Shown one piece after another: positions 14,982 through 24,374 of a stretch of DNA of 64,000 bases. The notes under the pieces were generated by a model that did no database searches, had not been told where the DNA came from, and saw only the letters and a list, made by a program, of their open reading frames with translations. The stretch comes from Agromyces sp. H66. Lineage in GTDB: Bacteria > Actinomycetota > Actinomycetes > Actinomycetales > Microbacteriaceae. A program made the translations under genes and the position numbers. Numbering within the stretch: position 1 is the first letter of the stretch; each line of letters starts with the position of its first letter. The stretch spans positions 1 through 64,000 of the forward strand of contig NZ_SJZG01000005.1 in the NCBI RefSeq assembly GCF_004959775.1, in the 5' to 3' direction.

Positions 14982-16892
14982 TCACCAGGCGGGCGCATCC
15001 ACCCCCGGCAGCCGCCACGCGGTGAAGCTCGGTCCGTCGGCGGTGAGCCGCACGAGACCGTCGGATGCCTCGAGCCGGGCATCGCCGATGCGTCGCGCCG
15101 CGGCATCCGTTGCCCCGATCGCAGCCTCCGCCATCTCGAGGGTCGCGGCCGCCCGCGCCGCGAACACCAGCACGGACTCGGAAGCGGACTCCCGCACGAA
15201 CGCGACCGCGTCCTCGCCCACCGCGAGCCAGCGGATGCCACCGGTCGCGAGCACGGGGTGCGCCCGACGCAGCGCGATGAGCGACGCGTACGTGTCGAGC
15301 ACGGCCGCGACCGCGGCATCCGTCTCGCTCCCCCACGGAATCGGGGTGCGGGATGCCTCGCCGTCGACGCCGGTGAGCCCGAACTCGTCGCCCGCCCAGA
15401 CGACGGGGATGCCGGGCAGCGTCACCGCGAGGCCGAACGCCACGGGCACCGTGCCGGGCCGGGCCGACGTGCCGAAGCGCGGCGTGTCGTGCGTGTCGAG
15501 CGCGTTCATGGTCGCGAGTCGGGTGCGCCACGGGAAGCCGGCGGCGAACCGCACGTGCGCCTCGTGGAAGGCGTGGCCGTCGTAGCTCGGCACGCGTCCG
15601 AGCGCGAACCCGATGCCGCCGCCCGCGTCGCTGCCGGGCTCCTGCAGCCAGCTCCAGACCGGCCGGGTGAACGGCGCGTACGTCATGGCGCCGTGCCACG
15701 CGTCGCCCTGGAAGTCGTCGGCCGCGTCGTTCGTCGACTCGGCGAGCAGGATCGTGTCGGGGTTCACGTCGAGCATGGTGCGGCGGATCGTCCGGCGCAC
15801 CTCGGCGTTGAGGTCGTCGGCGCCCAGGCGCCCGGTCATGTTGGCGACGTCGATGCGCCAGCCGTCGAGCGAGAAGGGCGCCTTCAGGTAGCGGGCGACC
15901 ACCGAGTCGGGGCCCTCGATGAAGCGCCGGCGCAGCTCGGCCGAGCTCCAGTCGAACTTCGGGAGGCTCGGCACGCCGAGCCACGACTCGTACGCTTCGG
16001 TCCCTGAGCCTGTCGAAGGGGTCCCTGAGCCTGTCGAAGGGCGGAAGTGGTAGAAGGAACGCTCGGGCGATGCCGGGTCGGACTGCGCCGTGCGGAACCA
16101 CTCGTGCGCGTCGCCCGAATGGTTGCTCGTGAGGTCGCCGATCACGCGGATGCCGCGGCGGTGCGCCTCCTCGACGAGCCGCACGAGCGCGTCGTCGCCG
16201 CCGAGCAGCTCGTCGACGTGATCGAACGTCGACGCGTCGTAGCGGTGGTTCGATCGGGCCGGGAACACCGGCGTGAGGTAGAGCAGGTTGACGCCGAGGC
16301 GCTCGAGGTGGTCGAGCCGCTCGCGCACGCCGTCGAGGTCGCCGCCGAAGACCTGCGCCGACCGGCCCGGCGGCACGGGGTCGAGCGGGTCGCCCCACTC
16401 GGCCGGGATCGCCCACTCGGGCGCTTCGCCCCGTTCCCTGAGCCGGTCGAAGGGCGCGCCGAGCCCGACGGAACCCGTCGACTTCGCGAACCGGTCGGGG
16501 AACACCTGGTACAGCACGCTGTCGGCGGCCCACTCCGGCGCAGGCTCATGGGCGACGAGCTTGAAGTCGTCGTGGTCGCGCGTCTCGGTCGCCGAGAGCC
16601 CGAGCTGGTTCAGCCAGTGCTGGCGGCCGTCCTCGCCGACGAGCAGCCACCGGTATCCGTGCACGGGGTTCTCGACCTCGACGGCCGCCTCCCACCAGCT
16701 CCAGCCGTCGGACGAACCGACGACGGATGCCTCGCTGAACCGCGGTTCCCGGTTCGGGTTCGATCGCGTGCCCACCCACGCGAGCGGACCGAACGCCTCG
16801 GGCACGCGCAGGCGCACGCGCACCGTCTCGCCGAGCGCGGGCGTCTGCGTCGAGACGTGCAGCGGCGATCCGTCGTGGTGCGGGTTCAGCAT
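14982..16892 (-). CDS. Glycoside hydrolase family 13, neopullulanase/cyclomaltodextrinase-like alpha-amylase
   Basis: A 636-residue cytoplasmic enzyme without a signal peptide. Residues 1-115 form an N-terminal beta-sandwich (CBM34-like). The GH13 barrel carries DLTSNHSG (region I), GWRIDVANM (nucleophile Asp, region II), ILLAES (acid/base Glu, region III) and LDTHDTPR (region IV). It would hydrolyse maltodextrins or cyclodextrins brought in by the adjacent MalEFG transporter. Oddly, the gene contains three copies of a dispersed DNA repeat read in frame: two tandem copies encode the duplicated PSTGSGT segment near residues 284-297, and one encodes PFDRLRE near residue 149. It is separated from malG by 315 bases of repeats, so it may be transcribed on its own. 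Confidence 0.9.
   Translation of the reverse strand: MLNPHHDGSPLHVSTQTPALGETVRVRLRVPEAFGPLAWVGTRSNPNREPRFSEASVVGSSDGWSWWEAAVEVENPVHGYRWLLVGEDGRQHWLNQLGLSATETRDHDDFKLVAHEPAPEWAADSVLYQVFPDRFAKSTGSVGLGAPFDRLRERGEAPEWAIPAEWGDPLDPVPPGRSAQVFGGDLDGVRERLDHLERLGVNLLYLTPVFPARSNHRYDASTFDHVDELLGGDDALVRLVEEAHRRGIRVIGDLTSNHSGDAHEWFRTAQSDPASPERSFYHFRPSTGSGTPSTGSGTEAYESWLGVPSLPKFDWSSAELRRRFIEGPDSVVARYLKAPFSLDGWRIDVANMTGRLGADDLNAEVRRTIRRTMLDVNPDTILLAESTNDAADDFQGDAWHGAMTYAPFTRPVWSWLQEPGSDAGGGIGFALGRVPSYDGHAFHEAHVRFAAGFPWRTRLATMNALDTHDTPRFGTSARPGTVPVAFGLAVTLPGIPVVWAGDEFGLTGVDGEASRTPIPWGSETDAAVAAVLDTYASLIALRRAHPVLATGGIRWLAVGEDAVAFVRESASESVLVFAARAAATLEMAEAAIGATDAAARRIGDARLEASDGLVRLTADGPSFTAWRLPGVDAPAW
16001..16041. 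repeat. Tandem dispersed repeat inside the GH13 gene
   Basis: Two copies of TCCCTGAGCCTGTCGAAGGG (16001-16020 and 16022-16041) lie back to back inside the GH13 coding region. Sequences of the type TTCGACAGGCTCAGGGA are recurrent dispersed repeats in many actinobacterial genomes (recollection). In the gene frame each copy is read as PSTGSGT, so the insertion stays in frame. Confidence 0.85.
16435..16454. repeat. Third copy of the dispersed repeat in the GH13 gene
   Basis: TCCCTGAGCCGGTCGAAGGG differs by one base from the pair at 16001-16041. Here it is read in a different frame, as PFDRLRE, also without breaking the gene. Confidence 0.8.
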
Positions 16893-16925
16893 GGTCTCTC
16901 CATTCCCTCACCCCTCCGACCCGGT

Positions 16926-17098
16926 GCAGAATTCAGGAGCGTTTCTGCGCAGAATTCAGGACCACGGAGCGGTTCAGATCACGATATGGGCTCGAATGGC
17001 GGCGTGACGCACGCTGTCGTCGCATCCGTTCCTGAATTCCGAACGAGCAGGCTGGTCGATGAGCGTGCCTTCACGGCGTCGTTCCTGAATTCTGAACG
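16926..17098. repeat. Four copies of an EcoRI-centred short repeat, two in each orientation
   Basis: GCAGAATTCAGGA occurs at 16926-16938 and 16949-16961. The inverted form lies inside two 19-bp near-identical segments with CGTTC/GAACG ends at 17027-17045 and 17080-17098. They occupy the gap between the GH13 gene and malG, where no gene is seen. They could form hairpins ending transcripts or be small mobile repeats; I cannot tell which. Confidence 0.7.
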
Positions 17099-17109
17099 AC
17101 ATCACCGAC

Positions 17110-17196
17110 GGCACGCGGCACGCGGCATGAGGCACGCGGCATGAGGCACGAGGCACGCGGCACGCGGCACGCGGCACGCGGCATGAGGCACGAGGC
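17110..17196. repeat. 7-bp tandem repeat array (12 units)
   Basis: Twelve consecutive heptamers built from GGCACGC, GGCATGA and GGCACGA run from 17110 to 17193 and end in GGC. The array stops 12 bases before the malG stop codon, in the downstream non-coding region. The unit is not a multiple of three and there is no unique spacer, so this is a short VNTR-like array, not a CRISPR. Confidence 0.9.
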
Positions 17197-17207
17197 CTCC
17201 GCCGAGG

Positions 17208-18193
17208 CTACTTGACGGCGCCCGCGGTCAGCCCGCCGACGATGTACTTCTGCAGGAAGAGGAACAGCGCGACGACCGGCAGCGCCGCCATCACGGCGCC
17301 GGCCGAGAACGCGCTCCAGTCGGCGTAGCGCGGGTTCGACACGAGCTTCGTGAGGCCGACCGCGAGCGTCTGCTTGTCGTTGTCGATGAGCAGCACGGAT
17401 GCCACGACGAACTCGTTCACCGTGAAGATGAACGACAGCAGGGCGACCACCGCGAGGATCGGCGCCGTGAGCCGGAGGATGATCGTGAAGAAGATGCGCG
17501 CGTGCCCCGCGCCGTCGATCTTCGCCGCCTCGTCGATCGAGGCCGGCACGGTGTTGAAGAAGCCGTACATGAGGTACGTGTTCACGCCGAGCGCGCCGCC
17601 GAGGTACACCATGATGAGGCCGATGTGGGAGTTCAGGCCGATCGCGGGGAACCAGTCGCCGATCGCGCTCATGAGCAGGAAGATCGCGACGACCGCGAGC
17701 AGCTGCGGGAACATCTGCACCACGACGATGGTGATCAGGCCCACGCGCCGGCCCGTGAAGCGCATGCGCGAGAACGAGTACGCGGCGAGCGCGCCGAGGA
17801 AGACGGTGCCGATCGCGGTGACGCTCGCCACCAGGATCGTGTTGGCGAACCACATCGGGTACGGCACCTGCGGGTCGGTGAGGATGCGCACGTAGCTGTC
17901 GAAGCCGATCGCCGAGAACAGGGCGTTCGACCCGGTGAGCGTGCCGCGGGGGTTGAGCGACGAGGAGATCACGAACACGATCGGCAGCAGCGCGAACGCC
18001 ACCATGATGATGCCGACGATGTGGCGCCAGCCGGTCGCGAAGAACCAGCGACGGAGGTTGAAGGGGCGCCGCGCCCGAATTCGGGGCACCTCGCGTTCTG
18101 CCGTCGTCACCCGCGCCGAGGCATCCGCCGTCTCGTCGATCTCGCCGGCCACGAGGCCGGTCTCGCTGCCGGGCACGGGCTGCTGCGTGGCCA

Positions 18194-18194
<1 letters not shown>
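17208..18194 (-). CDS. malG: Maltose/maltodextrin ABC transporter permease MalG
   Basis: A 328-residue inner-membrane permease with six predicted spans. The MetI-type coupling loop EAAKIDGAGHARIFF contacts the ATPase. The N-terminal 50 residues are a cytoplasmic, Thr/Glu/Arg-rich extension longer than in E. coli MalG. Its ATG overlaps the malF stop by one base (TGATG), so the two are translationally coupled. With MalF it forms the channel for sugars delivered by MalE. The closest visible catabolic partners are the GH13 enzymes on either side, supporting maltodextrin rather than another sugar. Confidence 0.9.
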
Positions 18195-19813
<1,619 letters not shown>

Positions 19814-19844
19814 ATTGCCCGCTCTTCCCGTCGAACGTGAGGGA

Positions 19845-19879
19845 ACCGGGCCGGATGCCGCTGGGGCATCCGGCCCGGT
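19845..19879. terminator. Strong hairpin between malE and malF
   Basis: ACCGGGCCGGATGCC and its exact complement form a perfect 15-bp stem with a 5-base loop, starting 13 bases after the malE stop. No T-run follows on the transcribed strand, so it may be a partial terminator or an mRNA stabiliser for malE, as REP elements between malE and malF are in E. coli (analogy). Confidence 0.75.
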
Positions 19880-19891
19880 CTCGCTCGGTCG

Positions 19892-21124
19892 CTACTGGAT
19901 CGCTGCCTGCACGTCGGCGGCCAGCTTCTCCCAGGTGGCGACGGGGTCGGCACCGTTGATGATGTCGGCCTCGGCGATGCCCCAGTACTGCCACACCGAA
20001 CCCATGGCCGGGATCGCCGGCATCGGCACGGCCTCGGCGCCCACCGCGGCGAAGCCCTCGATGATCGGGTCGCTCGACGCGGTCTCGGCGGCGGCCTCCA
20101 GCGCGGGCAGGATGTTGCCGGCCTCGAACAGATCGAGCTGCACCTCCTCGGTGCCGAGGTAGTTCACGAGGAAGTCGTTCGCGGCGACCTTGTTCTCCGA
20201 CTCGGCCGAGACGAAGAAGCCCTTCACGCCGGCGAACGGCGAGGCGGGGTCGGCCGTGGGGCTGGGCACCGTGTCGATGGCGACGTTGATGCCGCCGTCG
20301 ATCGCGGAGCCGACGTTCCACGGGCCGGTGAGCCAGAAGGCGGCCGTGCCGTCGAGGAAGGCCTGCTTGGCGATGTCGGCGTCGACGTCGGTGTTGAAGT
20401 GGCCGGTGCCGGTCTTGCCGTGCGCGCCGAGCCACTTGGCGAACTCGATGCCGCCCTCGTTGCCGAGCTGGAGGTCGGTGGGGTCGTAGCCCTCGTCGGT
20501 CGTGCCGAAGACGGGGGCGCCGAACGCGGTCTGGAAGGGGTAGAGGTGGTAGGGGTTGCCCTCGGCGCCCTGCTCCACCACGAACGGCTGGGTGAGGCCC
20601 GCGTCGTTGCCCTTCTTGATCATGTCGTCCCAGCTCGTGGCCGCCTCGGGGACGAGGTCGGCGTTGCGCAGCACGGCGATGTTCTCGACCGCGTAGGGGA
20701 GCATGTAGACGGTGCCCTCGTAGGTCGACGCGTCGATCGCCACGGGGAGGTAGTCGCCCGCGGAGTCGCCGAGCTCGATCGGCGCGACCACGCCGTTCGT
20801 CGACAGCTCGCCGAGCCAGTCGTGCGCGCCCATGGTGATGTCGGGGCCCTTGCCCGTCGGAACCTGCTGGATGAAGTCGTCCTTGATGTCGGCGTTGTCC
20901 TTGCCGACGAGCTCGACCTCGACACCGGTCTTCTCGGTGTACGACTCGGCCGCCCCCTTCAGCGCGTCGACGCGCTCGGCGTCGACCCAGACGGTGAGCG
21001 TGCCGCTCGCCGAGGCATCCCCGTCGGAGCCGCTGTCTCCGCCGCTCGCGCAGCTCGCGAGGCCGAGCGTCGCGACAACCGCGACGGCTCCGGCTGCGAG
21101 GACGCTCTTCCTGTTCACCCTCAT
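19892..21124 (-). CDS. malE: Maltose/maltodextrin-binding lipoprotein MalE
   Basis: A 410-residue solute-binding protein. A lipoprotein signal peptide (MRVNRKSVLAAGAVAVVATL) ends in the lipobox LASC with the acylated Cys at residue 25, followed by a Gly/Ser/Asp linker. The mature part has the family-1 solute-binding pattern (TLTVWVDAERVDALKG, VELVGKDNADIKDDFIQQV, then PFVVEQGAEGNPYHLYPFQTAFG). It would capture maltodextrins outside the membrane and deliver them to MalFG. It is the first gene of the operon and the last barrier before a 271-base divergent control region. No malK is in the cluster, so a shared ATPase of the MsiK type elsewhere is expected. Confidence 0.92.
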   Translation of the reverse strand: MRVNRKSVLAAGAVAVVATLGLASCASGGDSGSDGDASASGTLTVWVDAERVDALKGAAESYTEKTGVEVELVGKDNADIKDDFIQQVPTGKGPDITMGAHDWLGELSTNGVVAPIELGDSAGDYLPVAIDASTYEGTVYMLPYAVENIAVLRNADLVPEAATSWDDMIKKGNDAGLTQPFVVEQGAEGNPYHLYPFQTAFGAPVFGTTDEGYDPTDLQLGNEGGIEFAKWLGAHGKTGTGHFNTDVDADIAKQAFLDGTAAFWLTGPWNVGSAIDGGINVAIDTVPSPTADPASPFAGVKGFFVSAESENKVAANDFLVNYLGTEEVQLDLFEAGNILPALEAAAETASSDPIIEGFAAVGAEAVPMPAIPAMGSVWQYWGIAEADIINGADPVATWEKLAADVQAAIQ

Positions 21125-21395
21125 TGGTGTGCCCTTCCCAGTGTGTGAGATCGACGCCTTCGCCAGGTGCGGGAGCTGTGGTTCCTGTTCCGGATCGCGG
21201 AACCGAGCACCGTGCCCGAAAGGCCGTTCTTCCGTGTGGAGTGCTCGCAGTTGTGCAAGCGATTACAGGTATACCCTGCGAGACCGGCAATGCCAAACCG
21301 GAAGATTCGTATCGATACCGGTTCGTGACCATGACATGACGAGTTGCTACTGCAAGCGTTTCCATCATGTGTCGAGATGACGTACAGTTCTCGTC
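21125..21395. promoter_or_regulatory. malE / alpha-glucosidase divergent control region with two LacI-type operators
   Basis: The region carries two similar sites, TGCAAGCGATTACA at 21254-21267 and TGCAAGCGTTTCCA at 21351-21364, sharing TGCAAGCGWTT. The C-G centre with A/T flanks is typical of LacI-family operators, and MalR-like regulators control such operons in actinobacteria. One site lies about 130 bases from the malE start and the other about 30 bases from the glucosidase start, so each may serve one promoter. No regulator gene is adjacent. Confidence 0.6.
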
Positions 21396-23081
21396 ATGAC
21401 TTCCGAGTGGTGGCGCACCGCCGCGATCTACCAGATCTACCCCCGGTCCTTCGCGGATGCGAACGGCGACGGCATGGGCGACCTCGCCGGCATCACGAGC
21501 CGGCTCGGCGACCTGCAGGAGCTCGGCATCGACGCGATCTGGCTCTCCCCGTTCTTCACGTCGCCGCAGCGCGACGCCGGATACGACGTGGCCGACTACT
21601 GCGACGTCGACCCGCGGTTCGGCACGCTCGCCGATTTCGACGCCATGCTCGCCGAGGCGCACGCCCGCGGCATCCGCGTCATCATCGACCTCGTCCCGAA
21701 CCACTCGTCCGACCGGCACGAGTGGTTCCAGGCCGCCCTGGCCGCCGCGCCGGGCAGCGCCGAGCGCGCCCGCTACCTGTTCCGGGACGGGCTCGGGCCA
21801 GACGGCGACGTGCCGCCGAACAACTGGGAGTCGGTGTTCGGCGGCCCCGCGTGGACGCGCGTCACCGAGGCGGACGGCACGCCCGGCCAGTGGTACCTGC
21901 ACCTCTTCGACAGCTCGCAGCCCGACTTCGACTGGACGAACGAGGAGGTGCGCGAGGAGTTCCGCCGCATCCTGCGCTTCTGGCTCGACCGCGGCGTCGA
22001 CGGGTTCCGCGTCGACGTGGCGCACGGCCTCGTCAAGGCCGAGGGCCTGCCCGACTGGACGCCCCCGGCCGACGCGGGCAGCATGGGCGGTGCCGGCGGC
22101 ACCGGGGCATCCGGCGTCACCCTGGAGCCCGAGATCAGCGATGAGCCCGGCGACCATGCGCCGTACTGGGGCCAGGACGGCGTGCACGAGATCTACCGCG
22201 ACTGGCGGGCGGTGCTCGACGAGTACCCCGGCGAGCGCATCCTCGCCGCCGAGGCCTGGGTCGACCCACTGCCCCGGGTGGCCAAGTGGGTGCGACCCGA
22301 CGAGATGCACCAGGCGTTCAACTTCGCCTACCTCGAGACGCCGTGGGATGCCGCGGCGCTGCGCACCGTGATCGACGCCTCGCTCGAGGCCTTCGGCGAC
22401 GTCGGCGCACCGTCGACGTGGGTGCTGTCGAACCACGACGTGGTGCGTCACGCCACTCGGCTCTCGGTGACCGAGGCGAACCCCCAGGGCCACGGTCTCG
22501 GGCCGGAGTCGAAGGGACTGCCGTCGTTCGAAGCGGGTCTGCGGCGGGCGCGTGCCGCGACGGCGCTCATGCTCGCGCTGCCCGGTTCCGCCTACGTGTA
22601 CCAGGGCGAGGAGCTCGGGCTGCCCGAGGTCATCCACCTGCCCGACGACGCCCGTCAGGACCCGACGTGGTTCCGCACCGGCGGCGAGCGCTACGGACGC
22701 GACGGATGCCGCGTGCCGCTGCCGTGGGAGGCCGACGCGCCGAACTACGGCTTCGGCCCCGCCGGCGACCCGTGGCTGCCGCAGCCCGACGAGTGGCGTG
22801 AGCTCGCCCGCGACCGCCAGCGCGGCGTGCCCGGCTCGACCCTGTCGATGTACCGCTTGGCGCTCGGCCTGCGGCGCGAGCACGCGCTCGGCGCCGGCAC
22901 GCTCGAGTGGCTGCCCGGGTTCGATGATGCGGTGGTCGCGTTCCGCAACGGCTCCGTGGTCGTGGTGGCGAACACGGGTGCCTCGCCGGTCGAGCTGCCC
23001 GCGGGCGACGTGCTCCTCGCGAGCGGCGACCTCGAGGGCCGCACGCTCCCCACCGACACGACGGTGTGGCTCCGCGCGTAA
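21396..23081 (+). CDS. GH13 alpha-glucosidase
   Basis: A 561-residue cytoplasmic enzyme of the oligo-1,6-glucosidase/alpha-glucosidase type. It starts EWWRTAAIYQIYPRSFADANGDG. Catalytic regions are DLVPNHSS (I), GFRVDVAHG (nucleophile Asp, II), ILAAEAW (acid/base Glu, III) and LSNHDVVRH (IV). It would release glucose from imported maltose and maltodextrins. It is divergent from malE and shares its control region, so the two are likely induced together. Length and all four motifs are normal. Confidence 0.92.
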   Translation: MTSEWWRTAAIYQIYPRSFADANGDGMGDLAGITSRLGDLQELGIDAIWLSPFFTSPQRDAGYDVADYCDVDPRFGTLADFDAMLAEAHARGIRVIIDLVPNHSSDRHEWFQAALAAAPGSAERARYLFRDGLGPDGDVPPNNWESVFGGPAWTRVTEADGTPGQWYLHLFDSSQPDFDWTNEEVREEFRRILRFWLDRGVDGFRVDVAHGLVKAEGLPDWTPPADAGSMGGAGGTGASGVTLEPEISDEPGDHAPYWGQDGVHEIYRDWRAVLDEYPGERILAAEAWVDPLPRVAKWVRPDEMHQAFNFAYLETPWDAAALRTVIDASLEAFGDVGAPSTWVLSNHDVVRHATRLSVTEANPQGHGLGPESKGLPSFEAGLRRARAATALMLALPGSAYVYQGEELGLPEVIHLPDDARQDPTWFRTGGERYGRDGCRVPLPWEADAPNYGFGPAGDPWLPQPDEWRELARDRQRGVPGSTLSMYRLALGLRREHALGAGTLEWLPGFDDAVVAFRNGSVVVVANTGASPVELPAGDVLLASGDLEGRTLPTDTTVWLRA

Positions 23082-23117
23082 TGCTTCGGGCGGGCGGATG
23101 TCGCGACATCCGCCCAG

Positions 23118-23228
23118 CGTCACTGCCTCGCGCCGCGGCATCCGCCCGCCGTCACTGCCTCGCGCCGCGGCATCCGCCCGCCTGCCGCCGCCTGCGCGCG
23201 AAAACACACGCCTGCGCGCGAAAACACA
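23118..23228. repeat. Two short tandem duplications downstream of the glucosidase gene
   Basis: A 32-bp unit beginning CGTCACTGCCTCGCGCCG is present twice in a row (23118-23149, 23150-23181). Right after it an 18-bp unit CCTGCGCGCGAAAACACA occurs at 23191-23208 and 23211-23228. The second copy runs into the left arm of the palindromic element at 23219. No gene is seen in 23082-23275. Confidence 0.8.
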
Positions 23229-23288
23229 TGAGAATCCGCATCATGCGGCCCGTGCGCGACCCATGACCCGGATCTTCATGTGTTTTCG
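23219..23288. repeat. Palindromic repeat element, copy A
   Basis: CGAAAACACATGAGAATCCG at 23219-23238 and its inverse at 23269-23288 match at 18 of 20 positions around a 30-base loop. The right arm supplies the last codons and stop of the DUF559 gene. A sister element lies at the other end of that gene. Confidence 0.8.
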
Positions 23289-24210
23289 CCACGGGCCGCT
23301 GGGACGAGGGCTGATTCGGGGAGTTCGGGCGCATACGGCCCACGCCCGGCCCAACGGTGCGCGCCCCGCTCGACCAGCGCGAGGATTCCTGCCCGGGTGC
23401 GCTCCCAGTCCTTCATGATCTGGCGGTAGCTGAGGCGGAGCACGACAAACCCGCGCGTGACGAGCTCGAAGTCGCGGCGTCGGTCCTCCTCGAACGCCTC
23501 CCCCGTATGGAACGCCCGGCCGTCGGCTTCGATGACCAGGCGCTCCCCGACGAGGAAGTCGATGCGGCCCACGCCGCCGATCTCGACCTGGGTGCGGAAG
23601 CGGATGCGGCGCGACCGCAGCAGTAGTCGAATCCTCGTCTCGAGCCCCGACTGGCTGTCGGGGTCAACGGTGGCGAGGAAACCGTGTCGGGATCGCGGCA
23701 TCTTCCGTCGGATGAGGTCGAGATGGCCGAGCTGCAGCACCCCCTTCTCGATCGCCGAGTCGATGGCCGACATCACCTCGGAGGGCTTGGAACACGCGAA
23801 CATCTCCGCGAGCGCCATGGTCAGCGGGTCGCGGGCGCGATCGAAGCCGCCGCGTGAGCTGTAGTGCACGCACACGGCATGCTGTTCACGGTCGAGGGGA
23901 ACGTGGCGGTCGTGCGGCGCGGCAAGGCGCCCGGTCGTGTGGGGCACGCGCACGTGCAGCAGGCCGTCGTCGTGAACCCAGAGGTCGTGCAGGCGTGCGA
24001 CCGTCGTGGCGGTCGCCGTTCCGCCCACGCGGACGGCGCGGACGACATCGGTGTTCGCGCCGTCACGGCGAACCAGCCGCTTCGGACGCGCAGGATCAGG
24101 CCGCGACGGACTTCGGCCCTCACGTCCTGCCGCGTGCAGCCGGCGCGTTCGAGTACCGCGTACGGCAGTGCGCCGCCGTTCGCGCGGAGGTGGTCGGCTA
24201 CCGATGGCAC
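23276..24210 (-). pseudogene. DUF559 / Vsr-like endonuclease-fold gene with AbiEi-like N-terminus, frameshifted
   Basis: The C-terminal part is clear DUF559: LETRIRLLLRSRRIRFRTQVEIGGVGRIDFLVGERLVIEADGRAFH is broken here into LLRSRRIRFRTQVEIGG, IDFLVGERLVIEADGRAFH and DRRRDFELVTRGFVVLRLSY, a Vsr-like nuclease core. The matching N-terminus (VADHLRANGGALPYAVLERA through LRVRSGWFAV, a winged-helix AbiEi-type domain) lies in another frame starting GTG at 24210. The frames meet at about 24056-24075, near GFAVT versus GANTDVV, so a one-base indel is needed to join them. The main frame itself stays open further upstream but reads as a shadow there. Either a recent pseudogene or a sequencing error. 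Function of the intact family is unproven; a nuclease is likely by fold. Confidence 0.7.
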
Positions 24211-24284
24211 GAGTCGAGTGTGCCGCCGCCGAGGCATCCACCCGTCGGCGTGGAGCGATCTGTGGAGAACTCCGCTGCAGAACT

Positions 24285-24341
24285 ACATGAGAATCCGGGT
24301 CATGGGGTCGCCACAGCGCTCGAACACCGGATTCTCATGTG
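24285..24341. repeat. Palindromic repeat element, copy B
   Basis: ACATGAGAATCCGG at 24285-24298 and its exact inverse at 24328-24341, extended on the right to GTTTTCG. The arm sequence is that of copy A at 23219-23288; together they bracket the DUF559 gene. Confidence 0.8.
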
Positions 24342-24374
24342 TTTTCGTCAGTGCGCCGAAAGCCCGGCGGGCGA

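Noticed and set aside
17110..17196. CRISPR array
   Set aside because: Units of 7 bp in direct succession, no spacers, no cas genes in the window.
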